Source: Umezawaea beigongshangensis (GTDB lineage Bacteria; Actinomycetota; Actinomycetes; Mycobacteriales; Pseudonocardiaceae). From it: a stretch of 64,000 bases of DNA. The DNA is taken from contig NZ_JAEIOJ010000001.1 in the NCBI RefSeq assembly GCF_016464305.1, positions 828,685-892,684 on the forward strand, in the 5' to 3' direction. Shown one piece after another: positions 15,051 to 23,895 of this stretch. The translations under genes were made by a program, and so were the position numbers. The notes under the pieces were generated by a model that was given only the letters and a program-made list of their open reading frames with translations, ran no database searches and was not told where the DNA came from. Numbering within the stretch: position 1 is the stretch's first letter; each line of letters starts with the position of its first letter.

Positions 15051-15125
15051 ATGTCGAAGCGTGCCCGCAAGCGCCGCGACCGCAAGAAGGGCGGCGCCAA
15101 CCACGGGAAGCGCCCCAACGCCTGA
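15051..15125 (+). CDS. ribosomal protein bL37
   Basis: A 24-residue, extremely basic peptide (MSKRARKRRDRKKGGANHGK and RPNA) that I recognise as the actinobacterial large-subunit protein bL37, first seen in mycobacterial ribosome structures. It has GAGGAGA about 7 nt before the ATG and its own strong terminator. Its place between pdtaS and the sigH-rshA operon is the same as in mycobacteria, as recalled. It is easily missed because of its size. Confidence 0.82.
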   Translation: MSKRARKRRDRKKGGANHGKRPNA

Positions 15126-15138
15126 TTCGTGGTTCGCG

Positions 15139-15180
15139 GAAGGGCCCCGGTGACGTGTTCGTCACCGGGGCCCTTCTCGT
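15139..15180. terminator. terminator between bL37 and rshA
   Basis: GAAGGGCCCCGGTGACG (15139-15155) pairs perfectly with 15160-15176 around TGTT, then TCGT. The genes converge, so it may serve both. Confidence 0.9.
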
Positions 15181-15193
15181 GCGGTGCTCGTGC

Positions 15194-15517
15194 TCAGCGC
15201 TCGCTGATCTCGACCGTCGTGCTGCGGACCTCGACGGTCGCGCCGCCGCTCTGCTGGTCGACCTCGACGAGGGTCTCCTGGATGCACGCCCGGAGGCGCT
15301 CCTTGAGGGTGTCCGGAGCCTGCTCGCCACCGCACTTGCGGGCCAGCAGCGCCTTGAGGTGCTCTTCGAGCCCGTACTCCTCCAGGCAGGGGTGGCACTC
15401 CTCCAGGTGGGTCTTGAGGAGGGCGCGGCGTTCGGAGTCGCACTCGCGGTCCAGGTAGAGCCAGACCTCGGCGAGGACCTCGGTGCAGTCCGTGTCGTGG
15501 TGGTCGCCGCAGCTCAT
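15194..15517 (-). CDS. rshA: redox-sensitive anti-sigma factor RshA/RsrA
   Basis: A 107-residue zinc-associated anti-sigma protein. Ligand positions Cys11, His37, Cys41 and Cys44 (HLEECHPC) are the same numbers as in Streptomyces RsrA. In the reduced state it binds and silences the sigma factor; disulphide formation upon thiol oxidation releases zinc and the sigma factor. Its ATG overlaps the stop of the sigma gene (ATGA, 15514-15517), the usual coupling of the pair. Confidence 0.94.
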   Translation of the reverse strand: MSCGDHHDTDCTEVLAEVWLYLDRECDSERRALLKTHLEECHPCLEEYGLEEHLKALLARKCGGEQAPDTLKERLRACIQETLVEVDQQSGGATVEVRSTTVEISER

Positions 15518-16173
15518 CGTCCCGTCACCGCCGCCCGCTCGGTCCCGCCGGTCGTGACGTTCTTGGCCGCGGAGCCGCGCAGGAAGCCGCGCTCGCGCGC
15601 CGTGTCCGAGAGCTGGTCGCGCAGCTGACGCCGTCCGCGGTGCAGCCTGGACATCACGGTGCCGATCGGAGTGCCCATGATGTCAGCGATCTCCTTGTAG
15701 GCGAAGCCCTCGACGTCCGCGAGGTAGACCGCGATGCGGAACTCCTCGGGCAGGCGCTGGAGCGCCTCCTTGACGTCGTTGTCCGGAAGCCGGTCCATCG
15801 CCTCGACCTCGGCGGAGCGCAGGCCCCTGGAGGTGTGGCTCTCCGCCTGGGCGAGCTGCCAGTCGGTGATCTCCTCGGTGGGCTGCTGGAGCGGCTGGCG
15901 CTGCTTCTTCCGGTAGCCGTTGATGTAGGTGTTCGTGAGGATGCGGTACAGCCACGCCTTGAGGTTCGTGCCCGCGGAGAAGGAGTTGAACGCCGCGTAC
16001 GCCTTGAGGTAGGTCTCCTGGACCAGGTCCTCCGCGTCGGCGGGGTTGCGGGTCATCCGCAGGGCGGCCGAGTAGAGCTGGTCGAGCATCGGCATGGCGT
16101 CGCGCTCGAACCGGGCGGCGCGCTCGGCCGGTGTCTCGTCCGTGGGGCTCTCCTGCGTTCGCGTGGCGGGCAC
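15514..16173 (-). CDS. sigH: ECF sigma factor SigH/SigR, thiol-oxidative stress
   Basis: A 219-residue ECF sigma factor. Region 2 is [20 protein letters not shown] through [20 protein letters not shown]; region 4 contains [38 protein letters not shown]. The sequence closely matches M. tuberculosis SigH (216 aa). The GTG at 16173 is chosen because AAGGGAG precedes it by ~5 nt and length then fits. The same frame, however, stays open upstream to GTG 16317, adding 48 residues, and a SigH-type promoter sits just before that start. This recalls Streptomyces SigR-prime, an extended, unstable form. It directs expression of thioredoxin, mycothiol and proteolysis genes. Confidence 0.93.
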   Translation of the reverse strand: MPATRTQESPTDETPAERAARFERDAMPMLDQLYSAALRMTRNPADAEDLVQETYLKAYAAFNSFSAGTNLKAWLYRILTNTYINGYRKKQRQPLQQPTEEITDWQLAQAESHTSRGLRSAEVEAMDRLPDNDVKEALQRLPEEFRIAVYLADVEGFAYKEIADIMGTPIGTVMSRLHRGRRQLRDQLSDTARERGFLRGSAAKNVTTGGTERAAVTGR

Positions 16174-16327
16174 CGCGCTCCCTTCCCGCCTGCGCGATGG
16201 CACGACGGATGCGTTCCTGAACGCGTCCGAGGATACGCGGCGGACGCGGGCGCGGCCCGATGCCGGGTCGCGCACAGGTCGCGCGCCTGCCTGCTGCTCC
16301 ATCAACTCAGTCACCACGTCTGTTCAG

Positions 16328-16353
16328 AACACCACCGCACCCGGCGGAATTCC
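16328..16353 (-). promoter_or_regulatory. autoregulatory SigH/SigR-type promoter
   Basis: On the minus strand GGAAT (16353-16349) and GTT (16330-16328) are separated by exactly 18 bp, the SigR/SigH consensus. Transcription would start near 16321, only a few nt before the upstream GTG (16317) that would give the long form of the sigma factor. Confidence 0.8.
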
Positions 16354-16373
16354 CCCCGCTATCGTGCGTGATC

Positions 16374-16850
16374 ATGGCTGGACGTGGAACTCCCGCGACG
16401 GCGCTGCTGGAGAAGCAGCGCGTGCCGCACACCCTCCACTCGTACGACCACGACCCCCGGCACGAGTCCTACGGGCTCGAGGCGGCGCAGGCGCTGGGCG
16501 TCGAACCGGGCCGCGTGTTCAAGACACTGGTGACCGAAGTGGACGGCGCGCTGGTCGTCGGCGTGGTGCCGGTCACCGGCCAGCTCGACCTGAAGGCGCT
16601 CGCCGCGGCGGCGGGCGGCAAGAAGGCGAAGCTGGCCGAGGTGGCCGCCGCGGAGCGCGCGACGGGGTACGTGGCGGGCGGCATCTCCCCGCTGGGGCAG
16701 CGCAAGCGGTTGCCGGTCGTGCTCGACGCGTCCGCGCGGGACTTCGCCACCGTGTTCTGCAGCGCGGGACGCCGCGGCCTGGAGGTGGAGCTGGCGCCGT
16801 CCGACCTGGCCCGGCTGACCGGCGCGGTGGTGGCCCCGATCAGCGCGTGA
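16374..16850 (+). CDS. ybaK: YbaK-family Cys-tRNA(Pro) deacylase
   Basis: A 158-residue YbaK/EbsC protein. The key Lys is in GRVFKTLV (residues ~40-47), and RKRLPVVLDAS with the preceding GGISPLGQ form the second conserved block. The family hydrolyses cysteine mischarged on tRNA-Pro. Length equals the E. coli protein. TATCGT lies ~9 nt before the ATG at 16374, suggesting a leaderless mRNA. It is divergent from sigH, and its promoter interval overlaps that of sigH. Confidence 0.9.
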   Translation: MAGRGTPATALLEKQRVPHTLHSYDHDPRHESYGLEAAQALGVEPGRVFKTLVTEVDGALVVGVVPVTGQLDLKALAAAAGGKKAKLAEVAAAERATGYVAGGISPLGQRKRLPVVLDASARDFATVFCSAGRRGLEVELAPSDLARLTGAVVAPISA

Positions 16851-16859
16851 GCGTCCCGC

Positions 16860-17471
16860 TCAGTCCAGGGGGCGCAGGACGCGGTCGAGCCACTCGCCGA
16901 CGGCGCGGCCCACCGCGTCCACGTCGGCCTTGAGGCCGTGGTCACCCGGCACCAGCACGACCTCGCGGTGGTGTGCCGCGCCGGGTCGGCCGAACGGGTC
17001 GCGCTCGCCCTGCACGACCAGCACCGGGACCTCGACGCCGGCCAGCTCGCCGGTCCTGGTCTTCTCCGGCTTGCCCGGCGGGTGCACCGGGAACGCCAGG
17101 CACAGCACCGCCACCGCCTGCCCCGTGCCGGCCGTGCGGCAGGCCACCCGCGCGCCGGAGGATCGTCCGCCGAACACCAGCGGCAGGTTGTCGAACCAGC
17201 GCTGCCCCAGGTCGTCGGCCACGGCGAGCCACGCCGCGTCGAGCTGCGCCGCCGGAGCGGGCGCCCGCCGCCCCGCCACGCGGTAGGGCTGCTCGACCAG
17301 CGCCACGTGCACCCCGACTGCGGTGGCGGCGCGGCACGCGGCCACCAGGTCGGGCGAGGAGACGCCGCCGCCCGCGCCGTGGCCGAGCAGCAGCGCGGCG
17401 CGCGGTTCCGTCGAGCAGTGCAGCTCGGCGCGCGCCGGGCCGTGCGGCGTCTCGACCGCGATGCTCGTCAC
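16860..17471 (-). CDS. alpha/beta-hydrolase, KANL3/Tex30-like
   Basis: A 203-residue small alpha/beta-hydrolase. The oxyanion segment is [11 protein letters not shown] (~27-37), the nucleophile Ser in [11 protein letters not shown] (~97-107), the acid in [10 protein letters not shown] and the His in GDHGLK. It resembles the dienelactone-hydrolase-like KANL3/Tex30 group, for which the substrate is generally unknown. The GTG at 17471 overlaps the stop of the preceding HMCES gene (GTGA), so the two are translationally coupled. Coupling to a DNA-crosslink protein is suggestive but unexplained. Confidence 0.83.
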   Translation of the reverse strand: MTSIAVETPHGPARAELHCSTEPRAALLLGHGAGGGVSSPDLVAACRAATAVGVHVALVEQPYRVAGRRAPAPAAQLDAAWLAVADDLGQRWFDNLPLVFGGRSSGARVACRTAGTGQAVAVLCLAFPVHPPGKPEKTRTGELAGVEVPVLVVQGERDPFGRPGAAHHREVVLVPGDHGLKADVDAVGRAVGEWLDRVLRPLD

Positions 17472-18232
17472 GTCAGCTCGAAGAGGGTGGGCTCGGGCTG
17501 CTGGGCGGGGGTCAGGTCGATCCGGCGCATCAGCTCGGGTCCGTTGTTGCGCACGCTGTTCACGGCCGTCGACACCGGCCGCAGCTCCAGCCCGTCCACC
17601 AGGTCCGGGTCGGGCGCGAGGAGCGCCCGCGGGTCGGTGTCGTCCGGGTCGAGCCAGGAGCCCCAGCGCTCGCGGGGCAGCAGCAGCGGCATCCGGTGGT
17701 GCACCTGCGTCATCTCGCCGACGGCGTCGGTCGTGAGGACCGCGCAGGTGATGAGCGGGACGCGGCCCAGCTCCTCGTCGTCGCGCCACCACACCGACCA
17801 GATCCCGGCCATCGCCAGCACCGAGCCGTCCTGCGGGGTGATGAAGTACGGCTGCTTGCGGCCCGCGCCCGGCTGCCACTCGTACCAGCCGTCCGCCGGG
17901 ACGATGCAGCGGCGGTGCGCGGCGGAGTCGCGGTAGGAGGGCTTGTCCAGCACGGTCTCCGACCTGGCGTTGATCATCTTCGCGCCGCCGGAGGCGTCCG
18001 CGGACCAGTGCGGGACGAGTCCCCACCGCATCACCCGGACGCTGCGCTCCGTCGTGGCCGCGTCGACGCCGCCGTCGGCGTCGCGCGGGTGCCGTGCCAC
18101 GACGGCGGCGACCGCCTTCGTGGGCGCGACGTTGTGGTCCGGGCCAGGGGCGTCCTCACCCGTGGCGTCCACCGCGTCGAACTCCGCCGCGAGCAGAGCC
18201 GGGTCCCTGGTGGAGGCGTACCTGCCGCACAA
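17468..18232 (-). CDS. HMCES/YedK abasic-site protein (SOS response-associated, DUF159)
   Basis: A 254-residue protein of the SRAP family. These proteins form a covalent thiazolidine bond between Cys2 and an abasic site in single-stranded DNA, protecting it. The N-terminus must be Met-Cys-Gly-Arg-Tyr; here the codon before CGRY is TTG (18232-18230), with GGAGGTGATC 7 nt upstream, a near-perfect Shine-Dalgarno. That settles TTG as start. Other conserved elements: the Asn in KMINARSE, the Glu in WYEW and the His in VHHRMPL. Its stop overlaps the hydrolase gene. It corresponds to Rv3226c by neighbourhood. Confidence 0.93.
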   Translation of the reverse strand: MCGRYASTRDPALLAAEFDAVDATGEDAPGPDHNVAPTKAVAAVVARHPRDADGGVDAATTERSVRVMRWGLVPHWSADASGGAKMINARSETVLDKPSYRDSAAHRRCIVPADGWYEWQPGAGRKQPYFITPQDGSVLAMAGIWSVWWRDDEELGRVPLITCAVLTTDAVGEMTQVHHRMPLLLPRERWGSWLDPDDTDPRALLAPDPDLVDGLELRPVSTAVNSVRNNGPELMRRIDLTPAQQPEPTLFELT

Positions 18233-18325
18233 CCCGATCACCTCCGAGCTGGTTCTCCAGGTCATCGTCACACGTCGGCACGGGCGGTGCGAGCCCGTGT
18301 CGGCGAGGTGCGGGATCATCGACGC

Positions 18326-19591
18326 ATGAGCGAGCAGTGGCCTGCGCCCGTGTCGACCGGTCCCGTCCACGCGACGGTACCCGTGCCCGGATCGAAGTCG
18401 ATCACCAACCGCGCCCTGGTGCTGGCCGCGCTGGCCGACGGGCGGTCCGTGCTGCACGCGCCGCTGCGCAGCCGCGACACCCTGCTGATGGCACGGGCGC
18501 TGCGCTCGCTGGGCGCGGACGTCGTGGACGGCGACGACGGCTCGTGGCTGGTGCGGCCGAGCGCGCTGCGCGGCCCGGCCCGGATCGACTGCGGTCTGGC
18601 CGGGACGGTGATGCGGTTCCTGCCGCCCGCCGCGGCACTCGCGACGGGCGAGATCGAGTTCGACGGCGACCCGCACGCGCGGCTGCGTCCGATGAGCACC
18701 GTCCTGAACGCCCTGCGCGCGCTCGGCGCGGACGTCACCGGTGACGCGCTGCCGTTCGTCGTGCGCGGCAACGGCGGGCTGCGCGGCGGGGAGGTCGTCG
18801 TCGACGCCTCCGGCTCGTCGCAGTTCGTCTCCGGGCTGCTGCTGTCCGGCGCGCACTTCGAGGACGGCGTGACCGTGCTGCACGACGGGAAGCCCGTGCC
18901 GTCGCTGCCGCACATCGACATGACCGTCGAGGTGCTGCGCTCCGCCGGGGTCGTCGTGGACGACTCCGAGCCGAACCGCTGGCGGGTGGAGCCCGGTCCG
19001 ATCCGCGGCCGCGAGTGGTACGTCGAGCCGGACCTGTCCAACGCGACGGTGTTCCTCGCGGCCGCCGCGGTGACCGGTGGCGAGGTGGTCGTGCCCGGCT
19101 GGCCGGAGCGGACCACGCAGGCCGGTGACGCGGTGCGCGACGTGCTGTCCCGGATGGGCTGCGGGGTCGAGCTGACTGCGGAGGGCCTGCGCGTGCGCGG
19201 CCCGGAGGAGCTGTCCGGGCTGGACGTGGACCTGCACGACGAGAGCGAGCTGACGCCGACCGTCGCCGCACTGGCCGCACTGGCCGCCGGGCCGACGCGC
19301 ATCCGCGGCGTCGCGCACATCCGCGGGCACGAGACGGACCGGATCGCCGCCCTCGTCACGGAGATCAACCGGCTGGGCGGCGCGGCGACGGAGACCGAGG
19401 ACGGCCTGGTCGTCGAACCGAGGCCGATGCACGGCGGGGTCTGGCGCTCCTACGCCGATCACCGCATGGCGACGGCGGGGGCGATCGTGGGTCTGGTCGT
19501 GCCGGAGGTCGAGGTGGACGACATCGGAAGCACCGCCAAGACGATGCCGGACTTCCCGGCCATGTGGACGCGCATGCTCGGGGCGAGGTGA
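18326..19591 (+). CDS. aroA: 3-phosphoshikimate 1-carboxyvinyltransferase (EPSP synthase)
   Basis: A 421-residue shikimate-pathway enzyme that joins PEP and shikimate-3-phosphate. Signatures: [16 protein letters not shown] (residues ~18-33), [10 protein letters not shown] (~89-98) and the C-terminal [15 protein letters not shown]. All are canonical. The ATG at 18326 is 93 nt from the divergent HMCES start; the RsgA-like gene begins 1 nt after the stop, so the two are co-transcribed. Length is typical. Confidence 0.97.
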   Translation: MSEQWPAPVSTGPVHATVPVPGSKSITNRALVLAALADGRSVLHAPLRSRDTLLMARALRSLGADVVDGDDGSWLVRPSALRGPARIDCGLAGTVMRFLPPAAALATGEIEFDGDPHARLRPMSTVLNALRALGADVTGDALPFVVRGNGGLRGGEVVVDASGSSQFVSGLLLSGAHFEDGVTVLHDGKPVPSLPHIDMTVEVLRSAGVVVDDSEPNRWRVEPGPIRGREWYVEPDLSNATVFLAAAAVTGGEVVVPGWPERTTQAGDAVRDVLSRMGCGVELTAEGLRVRGPEELSGLDVDLHDESELTPTVAALAALAAGPTRIRGVAHIRGHETDRIAALVTEINRLGGAATETEDGLVVEPRPMHGGVWRSYADHRMATAGAIVGLVVPEVEVDDIGSTAKTMPDFPAMWTRMLGAR

Positions 19592-19592
19592 C

Positions 19593-20606
19593 GTGAGCAA
19601 GCGGGACTGGCGCAAGCTGGACGAGTCCGACGTGCGGGTGCGCCCCGGCAAGGGCACCCGGCCGCGCAGCAAGCGGCGACCCGAGCACGCCGACGCCGAG
19701 GTGGCCATGGTCGTGGGGGTGGACCGCGGCCGGTGGCGGTGCGCGATGGGCGGCGACCCGAACCGCGTCGTGACGGCCATGCGCGCCAGGGAGCTGGGGC
19801 GCACACCGATCGTCGTGGGCGACCAGGTCGGCCTGGTGGGCGACACCTCCGAGCAGCCGGACGCGCTGGCGCGGATCGTCCGGGTCGGCGACCGGGCGAG
19901 CGTGCTGCGCCGCACGGCCGACGACACCGACCCGTTCGAGCGGGTCGTGGTCGCCAACGCGCAGCAGCTGATCATCGTCACGGCGCTGGCCGAGCCGGAG
20001 CCGCGCACCGGCTTCATCGACCGCTGCCTGGTCGCCGCCTACGCGGGCGGCCTGGTTCCGGTGCTCTGCCTGACCAAGTCGGACCTCGCCAGCCCGGACG
20101 AGCTGCTCGCCGCGTACGCCGAGCTGGACCTGCCGGTCGTGGTGACGCGCTCCGACGAGGACCCCGAGGCGCTGCGCGAGCGGATGGCGGGACGGCTGTC
20201 GGCGCTGATCGGCCACTCCGGAGTCGGCAAGTCGACACTGGTGAACAAGCTCGTGCCCCACGCCAACCGCGCGGTCGGCGTCGTCAGCGGCGTCGGCAAG
20301 GGGCGGCACACGTCCACCCAGACCGTCGCGCTGCCGCTGCCCGAGGGCGGCTGGGCCGTCGACACCCCCGGCATCCGCTCCTTCGGCCTCGCCCACATCA
20401 CCCCGGACGACATCGTCGCCGCGTTCCCGGACATGAAGGAGGCCGTCGAGGAGTGCCCGCCGGGCTGCGGCCACCTGGGCGCACCCGAGGACCCCGACTG
20501 CGTGCTCGACGACCTCGTGTCCTCCGGCGCGGCCACCACCGGGCGGCTGGAGTCCCTGCGACGCCTGCTGTCCTCGCGCAGCGGCCTGGAGGAGCACTCC
20601 GACTGA
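19593..20606 (+). CDS. rsgA: ribosome small-subunit GTPase RsgA-like
   Basis: A 337-residue circularly permuted GTPase. The order of G motifs is permuted as in RsgA/YjeQ: G4 LTKSD (~149-153), then G1 GHSGVGKSTL (~207-216), G2-like HTSTQ and G3 DTPGI (~248-252). The C-terminal zinc site is CPPGCGHLGAPEDPDC. RsgA assists late 30S maturation. The N-terminus is long and basic with an OB-like domain (~30-110), as in the actinobacterial forms. The GTG at 19593 follows the aroA stop by 1 nt. A three-unit 22-bp repeat array begins 26 nt after its stop. Confidence 0.93.
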   Translation: MSKRDWRKLDESDVRVRPGKGTRPRSKRRPEHADAEVAMVVGVDRGRWRCAMGGDPNRVVTAMRARELGRTPIVVGDQVGLVGDTSEQPDALARIVRVGDRASVLRRTADDTDPFERVVVANAQQLIIVTALAEPEPRTGFIDRCLVAAYAGGLVPVLCLTKSDLASPDELLAAYAELDLPVVVTRSDEDPEALRERMAGRLSALIGHSGVGKSTLVNKLVPHANRAVGVVSGVGKGRHTSTQTVALPLPEGGWAVDTPGIRSFGLAHITPDDIVAAFPDMKEAVEECPPGCGHLGAPEDPDCVLDDLVSSGAATTGRLESLRRLLSSRSGLEEHSD

Positions 20607-20631
20607 CCTACCGCACCCGCACCCGCACCGC

Positions 20632-20688
20632 GAGTTGAGCGTTCGGGCATCCCGAGTTGAGCGTCCGGGCACGCCGAGTTGAGCGTCC
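20632..20688 (+). repeat. three-unit 22-bp repeat array after rsgA
   Basis: Units at 20632-20644, 20654-20666 and 20676-20688 (GAGTTGAGCGTTC, then GAGTTGAGCGTCC twice), period exactly 22 bp, sense to rsgA. TGA triplets at 20636, 20658 and 20680 fall in three different frames. Confidence 0.95.
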
Positions 20689-20766
20689 GGGCGTCCAGGT
20701 TCTGACTCCCGTCGGCGGGTGCGGGAGTTCGACCACGCCCCGGAAGCGGTAGTAGGGTCCGGCCCC

Positions 20767-21153
20767 ATGGCGCAGGTGACCGGCATCGGCGGTGTCTTCC
20801 TCCGCTCCAGGGACCCCGCCAGGCTCGCCGGGTGGTACCGGGACAACCTCGGTGTTCCCATGAACGACCACGGGACCGTGACGTTCCACTGGGACGAGCA
20901 CTCCACGGTCGACAACCCCGGCACCACCACGCTCGCGCTGTTCGCCGACAACACCGAGTACTTCGGCGAGCCCGGTCAGCGCACGATGATCAACTTCAGG
21001 GTCGACGACCTGCACGTGCTGCTGGCGAAGCTCAGGGCCCGCAACGTCGAGGTGCTCCCGCAGACCGAGGACTCCGAGTTCGGCCGGTTCGGCTGGTGCG
21101 TCGACCCCGAGGGCAACCGCGTCGAGCTGTGGGAACCGGCCGACGGCATGTGA
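20767..21153 (+). CDS. VOC-family (glyoxalase/dioxygenase fold) protein
   Basis: A 128-residue vicinal-oxygen-chelate protein with the beta-alpha-beta-beta-beta pattern twice. The N-terminal half starts VFLRSRDPARLAGWYRDNLGV; the C-terminal half ends with the typical GWCVDPEGNRVELWEP. The terminal Glu is a likely metal ligand. The reaction cannot be told from sequence. TAGGGT about 8 nt before the ATG points to a leaderless transcript. Confidence 0.87.
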   Translation: MAQVTGIGGVFLRSRDPARLAGWYRDNLGVPMNDHGTVTFHWDEHSTVDNPGTTTLALFADNTEYFGEPGQRTMINFRVDDLHVLLAKLRARNVEVLPQTEDSEFGRFGWCVDPEGNRVELWEPADGM

Positions 21154-21163
21154 CCGCCCGGCG

Positions 21164-21655
21164 CTACATCAGCTCCAGCAGGAACGGCAGCTCCTGCGCC
21201 GCGTACCAGGCCAGCTCGTGGTCCTCGGCGCTGCCGATGACGAACTCCGCGTCCGGGTCGCCCAGGTCGGCGGCGTCCACCACGTCCACCGCCTCGCGCA
21301 CGGCGGACTCGGCGTCGGCCGTGTCCAGGTGCACCGCGGCCACCTGCTTGATCGTGATCGGGCCCGGCACCTTCACCACCGCGAAGTCCAGGTCCGGCCG
21401 CAGCTTCACCTCGTCCACGTCGGCCGAGATCACGGCACGGCGCGGCGGCGCCTTCTCGTCGGCCCCGATCAGCCGCAGCGACGCGCGCGACGCCTCGATC
21501 ATCGCCGCGTACTCCAGCTCCTCGGCGTCCCCCGCGGCGTACGACTCGCGCAGCGCGGGCGTCAGCGCGAACGCCGTGCCCCCCACGGGGCGCAGCTCGC
21601 CGGTGTCGTTGAGCTCGCCCAGCATGGCCACGGTCGCCGGAACGTAGATCCTCAC
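21164..21655 (-). CDS. conserved actinobacterial protein, DUF6912-like
   Basis: A 163-residue protein of the conserved actinobacterial family that starts RIYVPATVAMLGEL and contains GTAFALTPALRESYAAGD and LEYAAMIEASRASLRL. Function unknown. It has no membrane segment and no catalytic motif. The GTG at 21655 overlaps the stop of the acyltransferase gene (GTGA, 21652-21655), so it is translated with it. It ends close to the stop of the convergent VOC gene. Confidence 0.8.
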   Translation of the reverse strand: MRIYVPATVAMLGELNDTGELRPVGGTAFALTPALRESYAAGDAEELEYAAMIEASRASLRLIGADEKAPPRRAVISADVDEVKLRPDLDFAVVKVPGPITIKQVAAVHLDTADAESAVREAVDVVDAADLGDPDAEFVIGSAEDHELAWYAAQELPFLLELM

Positions 21656-23040
21656 TCCGACACCGTCCCCATCAGTTCTTCCACCGATTCCTCCACCATC
21701 GCCGCGAGGACGTCCACATCGGACATCGCGTCGCGGTCGGCGTTGAGCCCGAAGTACACGCCGCCGTCGTAGGACGTCACACCGATCGACAGCGCCTGGT
21801 TCTTGGCCAGCGGTACCACGGGAAAGATCTCCGTCATCTTCGCGCCCGCCGCGTACAGCGGGATCTGCGGTCCCGGCACGTTCGTCACGACCACGTTGAA
21901 CAACCGCCGCGAGAACGAACTGGCCGCGCGAGCGCCCAGCGCGTGCAGCGTCGGCGGGGCGAAGCCCGACACCCTCAGCAGCGCGTCGGCGGCCACGGAC
22001 TGCCCCGACTCCTGGTGCGCGCGCATCGCGTGGCCCACGTGCTGCAACCGCACCACCGGGTTCGGCTCGCCCACCGGCAGGTCGACCAGGTGGGCGGACA
22101 CCCGGTTGCCGGTCGAGGAGCCGTCGCCGCGGACCGACAGGGGAGCCATCGCCCGCATCGTCGTCTGCGCGGTCACCACCTCCCCGCGCGACAGGAGCCA
22201 GTTCCGCAGGGCGCCGGAGAGCGCCGCCAGGACCACGTCGTTGACGGTACCCCCGTGCACGCGCCTGATGGCGCGGAAGTCGTCCAGCCTGGTCCTGGCC
22301 ACCGCGAACCGCCGCTGCGGCGAGATCCGCACGTTCAGGGGACTGCCCGGCGCGGGAGTCGCGGCCGTGCGGACCGCCGCCAGCAGACCGCCGAACGCGC
22401 CCGCGACCTTCTGCACCGTGGCCATCGTGTCCAGCGCCGCCGAACGCACGTTCTCCACCAGTTCGCCGGGCCGCTGCACGACCTCGGCCACCGCCTCGGC
22501 GACCAGTTGCAGCCCGCTCGGCTGCGGCTGCGGCATCCACAGGTTGTCCAGCCGCTCCGCGGGCGTCGGCGACACGTCCAGCATCACCTGGCCGATCTCG
22601 ATCGCGCCGACGCCGTCGACCACCGCCTGGTGCGTCTTGGTGATCACCGCCGTGCGGTTCCGCGCCAGCCCCTCGACCAGGTAGATCTCCCACAGCGGCC
22701 GCGAGTGGTCGAGCGGACGCGACATCAGCCGCGCCGTCAGCTCGTGCAGCTGCTCGTCCGTGCCCGGCCTGGGCAGCGCGGAGCGGCGCACGTGGTAGGT
22801 GACGTCGAAGTCCGGGTCGTCCACCCACACCGGGCGGGCCAGCCTGCCCGGCACGTTCACGACCTTCTGCCGGTAGCGCGGCACCAGCGACAGCCGCTGC
22901 TCGATCAGCTCGACCAGCCGGTCGTAGTCGAAGCCCGTCCGCGGCCGTCGGAACACCGCCACCCCGCCGACGTGCATCGGGGTCGTGGAGTCCTCCAGGT
23001 ACAGGAACGAGGCGTCCAGCGCTGACAGGCGGTCGGGCAT
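21652..23040 (-). CDS. WS/DGAT-like acyltransferase with altered active-site motif
   Basis: A 462-residue member of the wax-ester synthase/diacylglycerol acyltransferase family. N-terminal LSALDASFLYLEDSTTPMHV and the C-terminal FNVVVTNVPGPQIPLY are strong signatures. The active-site motif HHxxxDG reads THQAVVDG (~residues 128-135): the second, catalytic His is Gln. The same substitution is recalled in some actinobacterial paralogues, so activity may be low or different. M. tuberculosis Rv3233c-Rv3234c (tgs3) lies in the same neighbourhood. Coupled to the DUF6912-like gene. Confidence 0.88.
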   Translation of the reverse strand: MPDRLSALDASFLYLEDSTTPMHVGGVAVFRRPRTGFDYDRLVELIEQRLSLVPRYRQKVVNVPGRLARPVWVDDPDFDVTYHVRRSALPRPGTDEQLHELTARLMSRPLDHSRPLWEIYLVEGLARNRTAVITKTHQAVVDGVGAIEIGQVMLDVSPTPAERLDNLWMPQPQPSGLQLVAEAVAEVVQRPGELVENVRSAALDTMATVQKVAGAFGGLLAAVRTAATPAPGSPLNVRISPQRRFAVARTRLDDFRAIRRVHGGTVNDVVLAALSGALRNWLLSRGEVVTAQTTMRAMAPLSVRGDGSSTGNRVSAHLVDLPVGEPNPVVRLQHVGHAMRAHQESGQSVAADALLRVSGFAPPTLHALGARAASSFSRRLFNVVVTNVPGPQIPLYAAGAKMTEIFPVVPLAKNQALSIGVTSYDGGVYFGLNADRDAMSDVDVLAAMVEESVEELMGTVSE

Positions 23041-23149
23041 GGGGTTGATAGTAGGTCCGCGCCGAACTGCCGCGCCGTCGGTGCGACGATTCGGCCCCGT
23101 CCCGCACCGGACGCGCGAGTCGCCCGTTCGAGCACCGCGAGCGGGACGT

Positions 23150-23821
23150 TCAGGACGTGTAGCGGCTCACCAGGGTCAGCACCGCCTCCCGCTCCTCCTC
23201 CGTCCTCGCGTGGCGGGACAGGCGGATCTCGGCGGCCTCGGCCACCGCCTCCCGCACCGAGTGGTCCGCCTCCCGCAGGAACGACCCCACCAGGCGCCAG
23301 CGCGCGGCGCTGCGGACCGGGCGCAGCCGGGACACGGCCATCGCCAGCCAGCTCAGCGCCACGTCCACGCGCCGGTCACCGCGCACCGCGAACGCCCAGT
23401 CGATCACCACCGGGCCGTCCGGACCCATCACGACGTTGCCGGGGTGCAGGTCCAGGTGCAGCAGCCCGTCGCCCGCCGCGCCCGGCAGGAAGTCCGGCAC
23501 CGGAACCTCGTCGAGCCAGCGGTGCACCCGCGCCAGCTCGCGCCCCAGCGCGGCGGCCCGCCAGGGACGGGCGTCCAGCTCCTCGGACATCCGCGGGCCG
23601 GGCACGTACTCCATGACCAGTTCGGGGCCGTCGACCTCGGCCACCCGCGGCACGGGCACCCGGTGGTGGCGCAGGTAGCTCATCAGCCGCGCCTCCTTCT
23701 CCAGGCTCCGGCCCGCTCGATCACGCTTGACCAGCAGCCCGTCGGGCCGGAGGAAGACGTCGGCCTCCTGTCCCGCGGCCAGCAGCTCACGGCGCGCAAC
23801 GCTGCGCTCACCCGAGGTCAT
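23150..23821 (-). CDS. aminoglycoside-phosphotransferase-like kinase
   Basis: A 223-residue protein of the APH/choline-kinase fold. The catalytic loop is LLHLDLHPGNVV (His-x-Asp-x4-Asn, ~residues 127-138) and the metal Asp in VVIDWAFA (~145-152). An N-terminal ATP-lobe has the Lys in LLVKRDRAG and Glu in EKEARLMSYL. Small phosphotransferases like this act on diverse small molecules; the substrate is unknown. The ATG at 23821 is preceded by a divergent promoter region shared with the TrmH-family gene. Confidence 0.82.
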   Translation of the reverse strand: MTSGERSVARRELLAAGQEADVFLRPDGLLVKRDRAGRSLEKEARLMSYLRHHRVPVPRVAEVDGPELVMEYVPGPRMSEELDARPWRAAALGRELARVHRWLDEVPVPDFLPGAAGDGLLHLDLHPGNVVMGPDGPVVIDWAFAVRGDRRVDVALSWLAMAVSRLRPVRSAARWRLVGSFLREADHSVREAVAEAAEIRLSRHARTEEEREAVLTLVSRYTS

Positions 23822-23895
23822 GTGACGATCATCATGATTGACAGCAGAAGCGCAAGCCCCCATTCGGGCTGATCGTGTCGTGGGACGCTTGCACC

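Noticed and set aside
20632-20688. Repeat array as a CRISPR
   Set aside because: Units are 13 nt with 9-nt similar linkers, without unique spacers, and arrays have only three units; no cas genes lie nearby.
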